Assembly: GCA_009789175.1 (NCBI GenBank)
Contig: CP046867.1
Span: 1-64,000, forward strand
Reading direction: 5' to 3'
DNA: 64,000 bases
Source: Salinibaculum litoreum
GTDB taxonomy: Archaea; Halobacteriota; Halobacteria; Halobacteriales; Haloarculaceae
Shown here one piece after another: positions 36,598 to 46,552 of the stretch (the stretch's first letter is position 1; every line of letters begins with the position of its first letter). The notes under the pieces were generated by a model. That model searched no databases, had not been told where the DNA came from, and was given only the letters and a program-made list of their open reading frames with translations. The translations under genes were made by a program, and so were the position numbers.

Positions 36598-38043
36598 TCA
36601 GTCCCCATCGGACACAGATGCCGGACGGTACCCGCGACTGATCGAACGCCATTTGCCTGTTTGGAACCTGTAGTAGTTGATTGCAGCCGGTACGACTGAC
36701 TCCGCGAAGTAAGCCAGATACAGTCCGACGATTCCGAGCGTGGTCGTTGCACCTAAATACGTTACCGGGATGGCGATGCCAAAGATCCCGAGAACGCGGC
36801 CGTAGAACGGCCATCGCGTGTCTCCAGTCGCGTCGAGAGCGCCGGCGATCGATCGATTGATCCCTTGTGCGACGATGGCCGCGCAGGCCGCGTACACGAG
36901 CGGAACTGCGACGGAAACCGTCGTTTCGTTGCCATCACCGACGAACGCCGCCACGATCGGGTCGGCGAAGACGAAGACTAAGACCGCGGCTAAGACGTAC
37001 GTAGCGACGGAAAAGTGCATGATCTCCCATCCGTACGCCTCCGCCGTTCGTTCGTCGCCGTCCCCCAGCGCTTGGCCGACGAGACTGCTGGCGGCGAGGC
37101 CGAACCCCCATCCGGGCGTGTTCAGGAGCCCCCAGATCCGGCGACTGATAACGTACGCAGCGACGACCGACGGGCCGAACAGACCGACGATGGCGAGCAT
37201 GGGAAACCGAGCCACCGATCGAACCATGTTCCGTCCGATAACGGGCAGGCCGATCCCGAGGAGATCACCGATCGTCTCCTGCTCGAAGTACGTTCGATCC
37301 GGGTCGACGTAGATCGGGAACGAGCCGATCCACGGAAGCCGGCCGTTGATCAGCCCGATGACGAAGGTCACGGTAACGAACACGTTCGAAAGCACCGTTC
37401 CGAGCGCCGCGCCGACGACGCCGAACTGGAGACCGAAGATGAACACGGCGTTCAGAACCACGTTAGTTACTGCACCGCCGGCCCGGATCACCATCGGCGA
37501 CCACGCGTCGTCGGCACCGATCAGAATCCGCCCTCCGATGAGGTTGACACCGGCAAACGGGATCCCAAACGCGAGTACCCGGAGGTACGCGGAACCGAGG
37601 CGGGTCGCTTCGGGATCGTTGGACAACAACCCTATCAGGTACTCTGGAAAGAGCCAAAACACCGCCACGATCGGTAACGTGAGGAGGATCACGAGGACGA
37701 CACTGGACCGGACTGCCTGTCCCATCCGCAGATACGCCTCCGCCCCGAACCGCTGAGACACGAGGGCGATCGTGCCTGCTCCTACGCCGCCCCCGATCGT
37801 AAACGCGAGTCCCCAGAACGGCGACGCGAAACCGACGCCAGCGATCGCGGCAGAACCGATCCCGACCCCCACCATCGCCACGTCGACGGCACTTTTCGAC
37901 ATCCGCGCTAGTCCAGTCACGATTCTGGGCCAAGCCAGATCGACGATCGGCTGTACGCGGTCGCGTTCGACGAGTCCGATCCTGGAGAGTCCGACGCCAA
38001 CGGCCAATATCAACATCCGGACTGGGTTCTTGAGGCTAATCAC
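36598..38043 (-). CDS. MATE-family efflux transporter
   Basis: The 481-residue protein has about twelve membrane spans in two related halves, with WPRIVTGLARMSKSAVDVAMVG at the start of the first and a similar segment GIGLPVIGRNMVRSVARFPML in the second. MATE proteins export cationic compounds using sodium or proton gradients. Its location inside the catabolic island, next to the IclR gene, suggests export of a toxic or excess intermediate. The stop codon abuts a short inverted repeat. Confidence 0.87.
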   Translation of the reverse strand: MISLKNPVRMLILAVGVGLSRIGLVERDRVQPIVDLAWPRIVTGLARMSKSAVDVAMVGVGIGSAAIAGVGFASPFWGLAFTIGGGVGAGTIALVSQRFGAEAYLRMGQAVRSSVVLVILLTLPIVAVFWLFPEYLIGLLSNDPEATRLGSAYLRVLAFGIPFAGVNLIGGRILIGADDAWSPMVIRAGGAVTNVVLNAVFIFGLQFGVVGAALGTVLSNVFVTVTFVIGLINGRLPWIGSFPIYVDPDRTYFEQETIGDLLGIGLPVIGRNMVRSVARFPMLAIVGLFGPSVVAAYVISRRIWGLLNTPGWGFGLAASSLVGQALGDGDERTAEAYGWEIMHFSVATYVLAAVLVFVFADPIVAAFVGDGNETTVSVAVPLVYAACAAIVAQGINRSIAGALDATGDTRWPFYGRVLGIFGIAIPVTYLGATTTLGIVGLYLAYFAESVVPAAINYYRFQTGKWRSISRGYRPASVSDGD

Positions 38044-38373
38044 AGATGAGTCGAGCTACCAAAGACACCGTCTTAGCTTTTTTCCCTCATCCCCGACGCG
38101 GATCGAAACGCAGCGGCAGCCGACCGGGGCATATCGTAAACGTGAAGGGATCCGCCGTCCTCGGCGCTATCTTATAAGAGGCCACGTATGAGGATATTTT
38201 ATTGCCCCTTTGAGGTCAAGATATTACAGAAGTAGGGACGTAAATCCACATATGGTATTCTATACCGTACCAATGTACGGTGGCGGCTCGCCATCGGAGG
38301 GGCCGTGACCACCGTTCCACAGGCAGTCCACTATGACGAAAATATTATATAGCGGGGTAGTATTACAACCACC
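38044..38373. promoter_or_regulatory. Divergent promoter region, MATE and IclR
   Basis: A TTATATA box at 38345-38351 lies about 25 bases before the IclR ATG. ACCGTAC and GTACGGT (38264-38281, four-base loop) form a palindrome, with an overlapping GGTAT/ATACC pair. These could be the autoregulatory site of the IclR protein. Confidence 0.45.
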
Positions 38374-39132
38374 ATGGGACAGAATAGCACGATTCTCTCC
38401 ACGACGGCGAAATCGCTCAAAATCTTCGAAACCGTACAGCAGATGGACGGGGCGCGAATGTCGGAACTCGTCGAAAGGATGGACCTTTCCCAGAGCGCGA
38501 TCCACAAACATCTGAGTACGCTCGTGGAGAACGGATATTTGGTGAAAGAAGGAGAGATATACAACGTCAGTCTCAAAGTGTTCCACATCGGTGAATACGC
38601 GCGATACCGAAAGAAGGGGTTGAAGCTTGCCGAACAGAAAGTCAGCTACCTATCGCGCCGGATAAATAACAACGTGAACTTCTCCGTGTTGGAACACGGC
38701 AGAAACGTCGTCGTGTTCAGTTCCGAAAACGATCGGAAGAGCGAGGGCTTTCAGGCGGGGAGATACGACTACGCACACAGTTCAGCGGCCGGCAAGGCCC
38801 TGTTGGCAGACCTCTCCGACGAGGAAGTCAACGAGGCGCTCGACCGCTGGGGCCTTCCGGCAGTAACGCCGAACACGATCACGACGAGAGACTCGTTGTT
38901 CGACGAGTTAGGGGAGATCCGGGAGCAGGGATACGCCGTCAACAACGGCGAGGTGATCGAGGGTCTGAAAGCGGTCGCGGTGACTATCGACGATCCCGGT
39001 GATGGGACGTTCGGCGCGCTGGACATCTCCGCGCCGATATACCGGTTCCCGGACAACGATGACTTCATCGACTTGCTCAACGATCTCGCCGATGAGTTGG
39101 AGGAGGAACTGGACGCCGCGAACCTCTACTGA
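38374..39132 (+). CDS. IclR-family transcriptional regulator (1)
   Basis: The 252-residue protein has an N-terminal winged helix (about 10-70; MSELVERMDLSQSAIHKHLSTLVENGYLV) and a C-terminal effector domain with SSAAGKALLADLSDEEV and DNGE-type loops (YAVNNGEVIEGLKAVAV). IclR regulators sense small metabolites and control catabolic genes. It stands at the head of the dppBC-ATPase genes, 140 bases before them, and divergent from MATE, so it probably controls the importer. Confidence 0.88.
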   Translation: MGQNSTILSTTAKSLKIFETVQQMDGARMSELVERMDLSQSAIHKHLSTLVENGYLVKEGEIYNVSLKVFHIGEYARYRKKGLKLAEQKVSYLSRRINNNVNFSVLEHGRNVVVFSSENDRKSEGFQAGRYDYAHSSAAGKALLADLSDEEVNEALDRWGLPAVTPNTITTRDSLFDELGEIREQGYAVNNGEVIEGLKAVAVTIDDPGDGTFGALDISAPIYRFPDNDDFIDLLNDLADELEEELDAANLY

Positions 39133-39254
39133 TGTATCTACCCGTCGTCGATCGTTTCGGGAAAGTAATTGAGACTGAACGGATACTTCCTTTTTGCGTA
39201 CTTTCTTTCTGCCTGTGTGTGCTAACAAAACACAAAATAATAAATAGCGCCGGA

Positions 39255-39264
39255 CCACATGTGG
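39255..39264. promoter_or_regulatory. Short palindrome before dppB
   Basis: CCACATGTGG is a perfect ten-base palindrome nine bases before the dppB ATG, after an AT-rich AATAATAAATA box near 39236. It could be part of an operator, though its length makes chance possible. Confidence 0.25.
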
Positions 39265-39272
39265 ATTCGGAT

Positions 39273-40235
39273 ATGGGAAAATTCGGGCGTTACCTAGCAA
39301 TCAGGAGTCTGTACAGCATCCTCATCTTATGGGGAGTGACACTCGTCGTATTCGGCGTCACCCAGATATTACCGGGAGATCCAGCGACGATGGTCTTAGG
39401 CCCCTACGTGTCAGAACAAGGCATCGAACTGGTTAACGAACGGCTGGGACTCAACAAGCCGCTCCCGGTCCAGTACTTCGACTGGATCACGGGCATATTT
39501 GTCGGCGACTGGGGGCTCAGCTTTCAGTACGAGCAGCCCGTATACGATATCGTCGTTCCGCGGATGTTGCGGACGGCCCAGTTGGCCTTGGTCGCGTTTC
39601 TGTTAGTCGTCTGCATCGGCGTCCCGCTCGGCGTGGTCGCAGCCATATACCGGGGAAGCTACGTAGATACGGTCGTAAGCGCCGTCACATACGTTTGGCT
39701 CGCTGTCCCCGGGTACGTGTTCGGCATCCTCTTCATTCTGCTTCTGGGCGGACCAGTGTTCTATCTGTTCCCTAGTTCCGGATACGTAGCGCCGTCCGAG
39801 AGCATCAGCGGCTGGTTTGGCCACATACTACTGCCGTCGGTGACGCTGGCGCTCATGATGGTCGCACACGTACTCCGACAGACCAGATCGGAACTGATAG
39901 ACACCTTGCAGTCGGAGTACGTTCGCACAGCCAGATTAAAGGGATTAGACGAACGGACGGTGTTAGTCAAACACGCGCTCCGCAACGGGATCATCCCGAC
40001 GGTGACCCTCCTGGCACTGAAGTTAGGTTCCCTGCTCGGCGGGACCGTGCTGATCGAATACGTCTTCTCCTATCCGGGCATCGGGACCCTGACCGTCGAA
40101 GCGATCCACAACCGGGATCTGCCGGTACTACAGATGTCGATCCTGCTGATCGCCGCAGCCTACGTGATAGCGAACCTGATCGCTGACGTTCTCTACACGT
40201 ATCTCGACCCCCGGATCGAATACGGAGGTGCCTAA
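39273..40235 (+). CDS. Peptide-type ABC transporter permease, DppB-like
   Basis: The 320-residue membrane protein has a first span IRSLYSILILWGVTLVVFGVT, the periplasmic motif ILPGDPATMVLG, and the conserved cytoplasmic EAA-type loop EYVRTARLKGLDERTVLVKHALRNG. These are features of DppB/OppB. The ATG at 39273 is chosen because the 47 codons upstream contain the promoter. It is followed after two bases by dppC. Confidence 0.9.
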   Translation: MGKFGRYLAIRSLYSILILWGVTLVVFGVTQILPGDPATMVLGPYVSEQGIELVNERLGLNKPLPVQYFDWITGIFVGDWGLSFQYEQPVYDIVVPRMLRTAQLALVAFLLVVCIGVPLGVVAAIYRGSYVDTVVSAVTYVWLAVPGYVFGILFILLLGGPVFYLFPSSGYVAPSESISGWFGHILLPSVTLALMMVAHVLRQTRSELIDTLQSEYVRTARLKGLDERTVLVKHALRNGIIPTVTLLALKLGSLLGGTVLIEYVFSYPGIGTLTVEAIHNRDLPVLQMSILLIAAAYVIANLIADVLYTYLDPRIEYGGA

Positions 40236-40237
40236 AC

Positions 40238-41143
40238 ATGGCGACCGGAAGGCCCGACGATACGTCTACGTCACACACGAGGATAGAACTTCCCGCGAGA
40301 AGGGAGGAGTGGATCCATCTAGGTCGGCAGATGCTCCAGAACCGGAATGCCCGGATCGGGCTCGGGCTTCTGGGACCGATGATCGCGATCGTCATCGTGG
40401 CTCCCGTCCTGCCGTTACCTGACCCGACCGCAACGGACGCAGCAAACGCGTTCGCCTCCCCGAGTGCCGAACACTGGTTCGGAACGGACCATCACGGACG
40501 GGACCTGTTCGCGCGCACCCTCCTCGGAGGGCGGGTGAGTTTGCTGTTCGGGCTCGGGTCCACGGCTATCGGCCTCCTCCTGGGCGTCCCGATCGGGTTG
40601 GCTTCGGGGTACTTCGGCGGGAACGTCGACGAGGGCCTGATGCGGTTTATGGACCTGTTCCTGGCCTTCCCGTCGCTCCTGCTTGCGCTGCTCATCCTGG
40701 CCGTCTTCGGCGGGAGTATGCAGTACGCGATCCTGGCGGTCGGGCTTGTGTTCACCCCGCGGATCGCTCGTATCGTCCGGGGGAGTACGCTCTCGGAACG
40801 GAACGAAACGTACATCGAGGCGGCGAAAGCTCGCGGGGAGTCCCACACCCACATCCTCGTCCACGAGCTCCTCCCGAACGTGAAATCCCCGATCATCGTG
40901 GAGGCGTCGATCCGGATCGGGTTCGGTATCCTGATCGGTACGTCCCTGTCGTTCCTCGGACTCGGCGCGCAACCACCCAATCCGGACTGGGGGTACATGA
41001 TCGCGGAGTCACGCGACTACCTCTACAACAGTCCCTGGTTCATGCTGTGGCCGGGATTGTTCCTCTCGATCACCGTCCTGGGGTTTAATATGCTCGGGGA
41101 CGGTTTACGGGACATATTGAACGTGGAGATCGAGGAACAGTGA
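40238..41143 (+). CDS. Peptide-type ABC transporter permease, DppC-like
   Basis: The 301-residue protein has the DppC/OppC layout: a soluble N-terminus, a first span (ARIGLGLLGPMIAIVIVAPVL), the motif HWFGTDHHGRDLFARTLLGGRVSL, and the EAA loop YIEAAKARGESHTHILVHELLPN. It pairs with DppB to form the channel. It starts two bases after dppB and 34 bases before the ATPase gene. Confidence 0.9.
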   Translation: MATGRPDDTSTSHTRIELPARREEWIHLGRQMLQNRNARIGLGLLGPMIAIVIVAPVLPLPDPTATDAANAFASPSAEHWFGTDHHGRDLFARTLLGGRVSLLFGLGSTAIGLLLGVPIGLASGYFGGNVDEGLMRFMDLFLAFPSLLLALLILAVFGGSMQYAILAVGLVFTPRIARIVRGSTLSERNETYIEAAKARGESHTHILVHELLPNVKSPIIVEASIRIGFGILIGTSLSFLGLGAQPPNPDWGYMIAESRDYLYNSPWFMLWPGLFLSITVLGFNMLGDGLRDILNVEIEEQ

Positions 41144-41177
41144 TAGTCGATCGGGAATTCAACTACACGAAACAAAC

Positions 41178-43301
41178 ATGAGCAAGAACAAACGCAGTCC
41201 GAGCAATCAAACGATGACCAGAGCACGAACCGCTCAGTCGACCAGCGATCGGTTGCTGGAGATCGACGGCCTCAGTGTCGAATACCAGTTGCCGGACCGG
41301 ACGATCAAAGCCCTCCGCGATGTCAGCATGTCGTTGGAGGAAGGGGAAACCCTGGGTATCGCGGGCGAAAGCGGGAGCGGAAAAAGTACCCTCGCACTGG
41401 CGATCCTCCAGTACCTCGGGGACAACGGGAACGTTAGCGGCGGGTCGATTTCGTTCAAAGACACTTCGCTGCTGGACGCATCAGACGAGGATCTCCGTTC
41501 CATTCGAGGGAACGAGATCGCTCACGTCCCACAGAACCCGCAGACATCGCTGAACCCGAGCATTACTGTCGGGGAGCAGATCGCAGAAGTGATCAGGTTA
41601 CACCAGGGGAAATCCTCGACCGAGGCGAAGGAAGACGCGATCGGGATCCTTCGACAAGTCAACATCTCCGATCCCGAGGAGAACTACGAGCGGTATCCGC
41701 ACGAACTGTCCGGCGGAATGCAACAGCGCGTGCTGATCGCGATGGCGTTATCGTGTAACCCGGAGCTGCTCATTCTGGACGAACCGACAACCGGCCTGGA
41801 CGTTACAACCCAGTCGAAGATACTGAGCCTCATAAACGAACTCAAGGACGAGTTCAACACCAGTATAGTTTTGATAACCCACGACCTCGGAGTTCTCGCT
41901 GAGACATCCGATCGCGTCGCAATACTGTACGCCGGGGAACTCGTCGAAAAAGGGACCACTTCCGATATATTTTCGAACTCAGCGAACCCCTATACTCGAG
42001 GACTACTCGCTGCCACTCCGGATATCGAAACCGAGAGGGAGTTAAAACCGATTCCGGGGAACATCCCGAACCTGGATCGCGTACCCGACGGATGCATCTT
42101 CGCGGATCGGTGTGAGTTCGTCGAGGATGAATGCCGGACGGGACAGATCGATCTCGAAGCCGTCGACGACGGGTCGGGACACGTCACCCGGTGTCGTAGA
42201 TGGGAACACGTGGTCGACGAACCGCTGAAAACGAGCGAATCCGAGGGGACGACAAGCGGACCAGTCGACGAGGCGTACGACAGCGATCGGAAACTACTCG
42301 AGGCGAAGAACCTGACGAAGACGTTCGGGGAGACTGGCCTTCTCGATCAGGTGTTCGGCGGCGAGCAGCCGGTCCAAGCAGTCAACGGTGTCGACATCGA
42401 TGTATGCGAATCGGAAACGGTCGGGATAGTCGGGGAGAGCGGTTGTGGTAAGAGTACGTTGGGGCGGCTAATGGTCCAGCTTCTGGATCAGGACGAGGGA
42501 ACCATCGAGTTCAGGGGCGAAGACATATCCAGCACCTCCGACGCGTTCGACGAGTTCAGGAAGGACACGTCGATCGTTTTCCAAAACCCGGATTCCAGTC
42601 TCAATCCTCAAAAGAGGGTGTACACCATCTTGGAACGGCCGCTCGATCTACTCGCCGACGGTGCGGAGCAGGATAAAGACGAGAGGATCGCAAAGCTACT
42701 CATGCAGGTCGGCCTCGGACCGGAGTACGCGACTAAGTATCCGGGCGAACTATCAGGCGGGGAGAAACAACGAGTGGGGATCGCGCGTGCGTTCGCTTCG
42801 AATCCAAAGTTCGTCGTGTTGGATGAACCCGTCGCCTCCTTGGACGCGAGCGTCCAAGCGAATATACTCGATCTCCTACAAGAACTGAAAGCAGAGTACA
42901 ATACCTCCTATCTGCTGATCAGCCACGACCTCAGCGTCGTCAACCACATCTGTGACCGGGTGGCGGTCATGTATCTCGGGGAAATCGTGGAAACTGGCCC
43001 GAAATCGGACGTGTTCAATCCCCCGTATCACCCGTACACGCAGGCGTTACTGTCGAGCATCCCCTCGATGGACCCGGAGGACGACCGCGAGCGGATTCAT
43101 CTAGAGGGAGATGTCCCTAGTGCTCGTAACCCGCCAAGCGGCTGTTCGTTCCACAGCCGATGCCCGAAAAAGATAGGGGAGCAGTGCGAACAGTCCAAAC
43201 CGGAACTGGAAGGGACCAATGCCGGAGGTCAGGATAATCGCCATCGGGTATCCTGCCATCTAGACGAAGAGCAGATGAACGAGCCAGTACGGGAGACGTA
43301 A
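41178..43301 (+). CDS. Fused DppD-DppF ABC ATPase
   Basis: The 707-residue protein joins two ATPase domains. The first has Walker A GESGSGKST (63-71), signature LSGGMQQR and Walker B LLILDEPTTGLD; the second has GESGCGKST near 425, LSGGEKQRVG and FVVLDEPVASLD. Each domain ends with a cysteine-rich tail (CIFADRCEFVEDEC and CSFHSRCPKKIGEQC), typical of oligopeptide/dipeptide ATPases that bind iron-sulfur clusters. One gene thus supplies both energising subunits for the DppBC channel. An alternative ATG twelve codons later is possible. Confidence 0.9.
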   Translation: MSKNKRSPSNQTMTRARTAQSTSDRLLEIDGLSVEYQLPDRTIKALRDVSMSLEEGETLGIAGESGSGKSTLALAILQYLGDNGNVSGGSISFKDTSLLDASDEDLRSIRGNEIAHVPQNPQTSLNPSITVGEQIAEVIRLHQGKSSTEAKEDAIGILRQVNISDPEENYERYPHELSGGMQQRVLIAMALSCNPELLILDEPTTGLDVTTQSKILSLINELKDEFNTSIVLITHDLGVLAETSDRVAILYAGELVEKGTTSDIFSNSANPYTRGLLAATPDIETERELKPIPGNIPNLDRVPDGCIFADRCEFVEDECRTGQIDLEAVDDGSGHVTRCRRWEHVVDEPLKTSESEGTTSGPVDEAYDSDRKLLEAKNLTKTFGETGLLDQVFGGEQPVQAVNGVDIDVCESETVGIVGESGCGKSTLGRLMVQLLDQDEGTIEFRGEDISSTSDAFDEFRKDTSIVFQNPDSSLNPQKRVYTILERPLDLLADGAEQDKDERIAKLLMQVGLGPEYATKYPGELSGGEKQRVGIARAFASNPKFVVLDEPVASLDASVQANILDLLQELKAEYNTSYLLISHDLSVVNHICDRVAVMYLGEIVETGPKSDVFNPPYHPYTQALLSSIPSMDPEDDRERIHLEGDVPSARNPPSGCSFHSRCPKKIGEQCEQSKPELEGTNAGGQDNRHRVSCHLDEEQMNEPVRET

Positions 43302-43472
43302 CCTTCCCGGCTTCACCCCTACAGATTAGAAATTAATAATATTTTATATTGTATGGAAATCTACATTGATCCCACGAGTGGTCAAAGAATTCACCGAGGA
43401 GAATCGTTCTGGAATCACTCATTTCGATCTATTCTAAGCAAGCTACAATCGCCACAGAACCTGGCGTGCGCA
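43302..43472. other. AT-rich gap after the importer operon
   Basis: The segment includes an AT-rich stretch with T runs (43330-43350) that may terminate the importer transcript. No gene is seen. Confidence 0.4.
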
Positions 43473-43800
43473 TCAGATCTGGTGTAACGAATGCCTTAGG
43501 CGATTGGTTCTGAACGTTCCTTCCAATCCGCTCGTTGAGGTGGCTTTAGTCCGATTGGCCGAAATAAGTGAGGGTCTCGAGTGTTTGGCCTGCATGAGGA
43601 TCTCGTTAGAGACGCTGTAACCCGATCTGCCGATCGCGTGAGCGCTGTCGGTGATGCTGTCGTTCGAAGTACCGGTGGCGAGTATGTGGACAGCTTTTTG
43701 GCCGGTCATCAACTATGTAGTCCCTGTCGAGTTCGTCGAGCATCGTCTCCAGCCACTCTCTGGTCTTTGGCGCTTCCAGCAGCGTCTGGAGTTCTTATTG
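43473..43800 (-). pseudogene. Decayed gene remnant, family not recognised
   Basis: Two minus-strand frames read like a disrupted protein: LQTLLEAPKTREWLETMLDE followed, after a shift in the AAAAA run near 43700, by AVHILATGTSNDSITDSAHA and GYSVSNEILMQAKHSRPSL. I do not recognise the family. It is arranged head to head with the remnant at 43828. Confidence 0.35.
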
Positions 43801-43827
43801 TTCGCGAGCTTCTCGCTCGCGGGGAAA

Positions 43828-44300
43828 TGTCGACTTCCTCGTGCTCGACGTCACCGCGGCGGAGATTATCCTCGCCATCGAAAGTGGTGACTCAATCCAT
43901 CGTGACTCCCAAAACCTCGACACGCCGTAGGAGACGGTATGACGGGCTGTCAACCGCCTCGAAGACGGAGGCCCACAATGATGGACGGTCTCTCTATCTC
44001 GACGACCGCGTGAGAGATGCAGCACGCTAGCTCGTCGCCGCCAGCACCGGCGTCAGTCCACCCACAGATCAGTGACTGGCCGTTCGCGTTCACACGGATC
44101 GACGCCGTCTATGAGTGGACATAGGGCGGCTACCAATTCGGTGGCGTCCCAGACGATTATCCGCTATTCCTTGTTGTCCGTGAGAAGAGTGTCAACGGCT
44201 GGAAGACTTTTTTGAGGCGTTCGACCTTTCCACCGCATTCGAGCGGGAGCCCCGAGACGAGCGGGCAGGACCGCTGCAGGTCGTCCTCGATCCGCAACTG
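43828..44300 (+). pseudogene. Decayed winged-helix-like haloarchaeal protein
   Basis: Pieces in different plus-strand frames read VDFLVLDVTAAEIILAIESG, AVNRLEDGG, YLDDRVRDAAR, DWPFAFTRIDAVYEWT, DDYPLFLVV and LQVVLDPQL. In this order they resemble a haloarchaeal protein with an N-terminal helix-turn-helix. Stops and shifts in both directions show real decay, unlike the single-base losses elsewhere. The reading ends exactly at the IS6-type element. Confidence 0.45.
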
Positions 44301-44997
44301 GGTAGTGTTCAGATAAGCTGATTCCATGCGAAGCTGAACGATCTGAGCCAGTCGTCGACAGTTTCTGCCTCGGCGTTGCTGAAACAGTTTGAGAAACTGA
44401 AAGTTCGTCGTTTTATTTCTCTAAAGACACGTTCAGACAGTATTCCGATTTCCATGTTTCTCGTCTCTGAAATCGAAGCCGTGATGCTGACATGCATCTT
44501 GTAACGAGTGCGATCCATCGACGAGAAACACGGCGTCGGAGACGTCGTGTTTCTCGGAGAGTTCCGTAAGAAACGAATGAGCGAGAACCTTCGTTGTTGT
44601 CGGTTCAAGCTTTGTATGGAGTAATTCGTTTGTTTTGGGATCGACTGCGGCGTACAGCCAATATTGCTCATCGTTCAGTCGGATCACGGTTTCGTCAACC
44701 GCAACGTGATCCGGACACCGACCAGAATCAGGCTGTAGATCGGCCTTATGTACCCAATTGTGAACGGTGGATCAAGCACGTTCGACACCAAATATCTCAA
44801 GAATAGAGACAGTATTCGAAAGCGAGAGTCCAGCGAGATGCAGCTGAATACTGAGCTTCATCAGCAGTCGCGGTGTTGCTTCTCGTTCAACAAACTCTAA
44901 GTTGATCTCGGTCTAAACACCGTTGAGGCGGTCGTTTTCGGCATAGATCACTCAGAAAACGAACCGCCTCACTCTTCATCCTTATCTGAACACCGCC
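44301..44997 (-). mobile_element. IS6-type insertion sequence, degenerate
   Basis: GGTAGTGTTCAGATAAG at 44301-44317 and its inverse at 44981-44997 match at 15 of 17 positions and enclose 697 bases, close to IS6-family size. The transposase inside is interrupted. No target duplication is evident. Confidence 0.75.
44309..44985 (-). pseudogene. IS6-family transposase, broken
   Basis: A readable middle part has IRLNDEQYWLYAAVDPKT and, further on, VFLVDGSHSLQDACQHHGFDF, which match the catalytic core of haloarchaeal IS6 (ISH14/15-like) transposases. The N-terminal region up to 44985 and the C-terminal region contain stops and shifts. It cannot encode an active enzyme. Confidence 0.75.
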
Positions 44998-45235
44998 CTC
45001 TGATTAGATCGCGGTGGCAAAGATCATTATTAATCAATGAAGTTCGTCATTAGTGGCTCCGGCGGGCCTCAGTTGATAAGATCTAACTCAATCGAACACA
45101 TCGCACGGCACAGTTCGGGTATTCCTAAAGATAACCCCACGCCTACTGCGAGTCGGTCAAAGTGTAGCCGCCGTCCTTCCCAATGGTTTTATCGGTCATC
45201 TTCTCCGGAGCCTCTGGACTGCGAGTCCGACGGAT

Positions 45236-46552
45236 TCATCTCGCTTTGTGGGGTGTGACGCTATTCTCTCTCGAGACACGTTCCGTGATATCGATGCTAG
45301 CCGCGATCTCCTTTCGATGACCGAGTATCCCGGTCGGTTGCTTCAACATCAGATAGATCAGAACGAGCCCGACGATCACGAACCGAAGGCTGGCCAAGTT
45401 GCTGAGTGTGTAGGCGAGCAGCGGTTCGACTCTCAGAGCGGCGAGCCCAGCCACAGCGTCAGGGAAGGTATTCGGCGCAGTACCGAGTGAGAAAACCGTT
45501 TCGACGATCCGGCTGACGAACACCGGGCCCTGAAACAGCAGTCCGGCGAACAGTGCCCCGCCGATGACACTGCCGGTGTTCGAACCGGCACCGCCGATAA
45601 TCAGCGCGATAAAGATATAGAACGTGAGCATCGGCGTGAACTGGGTCGGGGTTATCAGCGACTGACTACCCTGCCACAGAATACCTGCAAACCCCATTAA
45701 CGCGCAGCCGAGCATGAACGTCTTGATCTTGAACCAGCGAGTGTTTTTCCCGAGCGAGCGCGCGACGAGTTCGTCGTTTCGGATCGCTTTGAGAACTCGC
45801 CCGAACGGGGAGTTAGCGATCCGTGACAGGAGGACGTAGTACAGGACCAGAAAGCCGATGAGGATCAGCGTGTACGTGATATCCACCACAAGGGCCTCGT
45901 CTAATCCGATGGCACCGAACGCTCCGAAAACCATGCTTCCGAACGCCGTCGTTCCCGCTGAGTAGTTGGAGGGATCAGTGTAGTAGAGAGACAGGACGGG
46001 GTTGGTCGGAGCGGGAATGCCCCGCGAAGCGCCGGTACCCATCTCGAATCCGGCTACCGAAAACGTCTGGAACAGCTGCGAGTTGTACGTGATTCGGATG
46101 ATCTCGGCGAAGGCGAGAGTAACGATAGCGAAGTAGTCGGCCTTCAGACGGAGCGCGGGCAGTGCGACGACTCCACCGGCAACTGCTGCGACGGTCATGC
46201 CGCCGAGGATACCGACCCATATCGGAAGCCCGAGCCCGGGGACACCGCCAGCAGGCGCATTGACGGGCGCAGTGAGCATCGCCATGGTGTACACTGCGAC
46301 CGCCATGAAGCCGGCTACGCCGATGTTGAGTAGTCCCGCGTACCCCCACTGTAAGTTGAGAGCCAACGCAAGCAGGGCGTACACCGCCGCGAAAAAGGTG
46401 ATCTGCTGAAGGGTACTAACAATGCCTGCGAAGTTGAGACCCAGGACGGTGCCGAAGACGGTGAACAACGCGTACAACCCGGTCATCACACCGAGCATCA
46501 ATGCGGCATCGTCGGTGAGGAGCCAGTCCCGAAGCCGGTCAGTGTACGACAT
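45236..46552 (-). CDS. Branched-chain-type ABC transporter permease, LivM-like
   Basis: The 438-residue membrane protein has LivM features: repeated spans, LRLKADYFAIVTLAFAEIIRITYN, the cytoplasmic loop SPFGRVLKAIRNDELVARSLGKNTRWFKIKTF, and FIALIIGGAGSNTGSVIGGALF. It forms the channel with LivH. It overlaps the small ORF before it by one base (TAATG). Normally livG and livF follow; here an IS6 remnant and decayed genes follow instead. Confidence 0.9.
   Translation of the reverse strand: MSYTDRLRDWLLTDDAALMLGVMTGLYALFTVFGTVLGLNFAGIVSTLQQITFFAAVYALLALALNLQWGYAGLLNIGVAGFMAVAVYTMAMLTAPVNAPAGGVPGLGLPIWVGILGGMTVAAVAGGVVALPALRLKADYFAIVTLAFAEIIRITYNSQLFQTFSVAGFEMGTGASRGIPAPTNPVLSLYYTDPSNYSAGTTAFGSMVFGAFGAIGLDEALVVDITYTLILIGFLVLYYVLLSRIANSPFGRVLKAIRNDELVARSLGKNTRWFKIKTFMLGCALMGFAGILWQGSQSLITPTQFTPMLTFYIFIALIIGGAGSNTGSVIGGALFAGLLFQGPVFVSRIVETVFSLGTAPNTFPDAVAGLAALRVEPLLAYTLSNLASLRFVIVGLVLIYLMLKQPTGILGHRKEIAASIDITERVSRENSVTPHKAR

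Noticed and set aside
38364-38372. TATTACAAC before the IclR gene as a further operator
   Set aside because: Only one half-site is present and no inverted partner at the eight-base spacing.
45037-45258. Plus-strand open frame of 73 codons after the IS6 remnant
   Set aside because: It overlaps the end of livM, has no motif and is of a size expected by chance.
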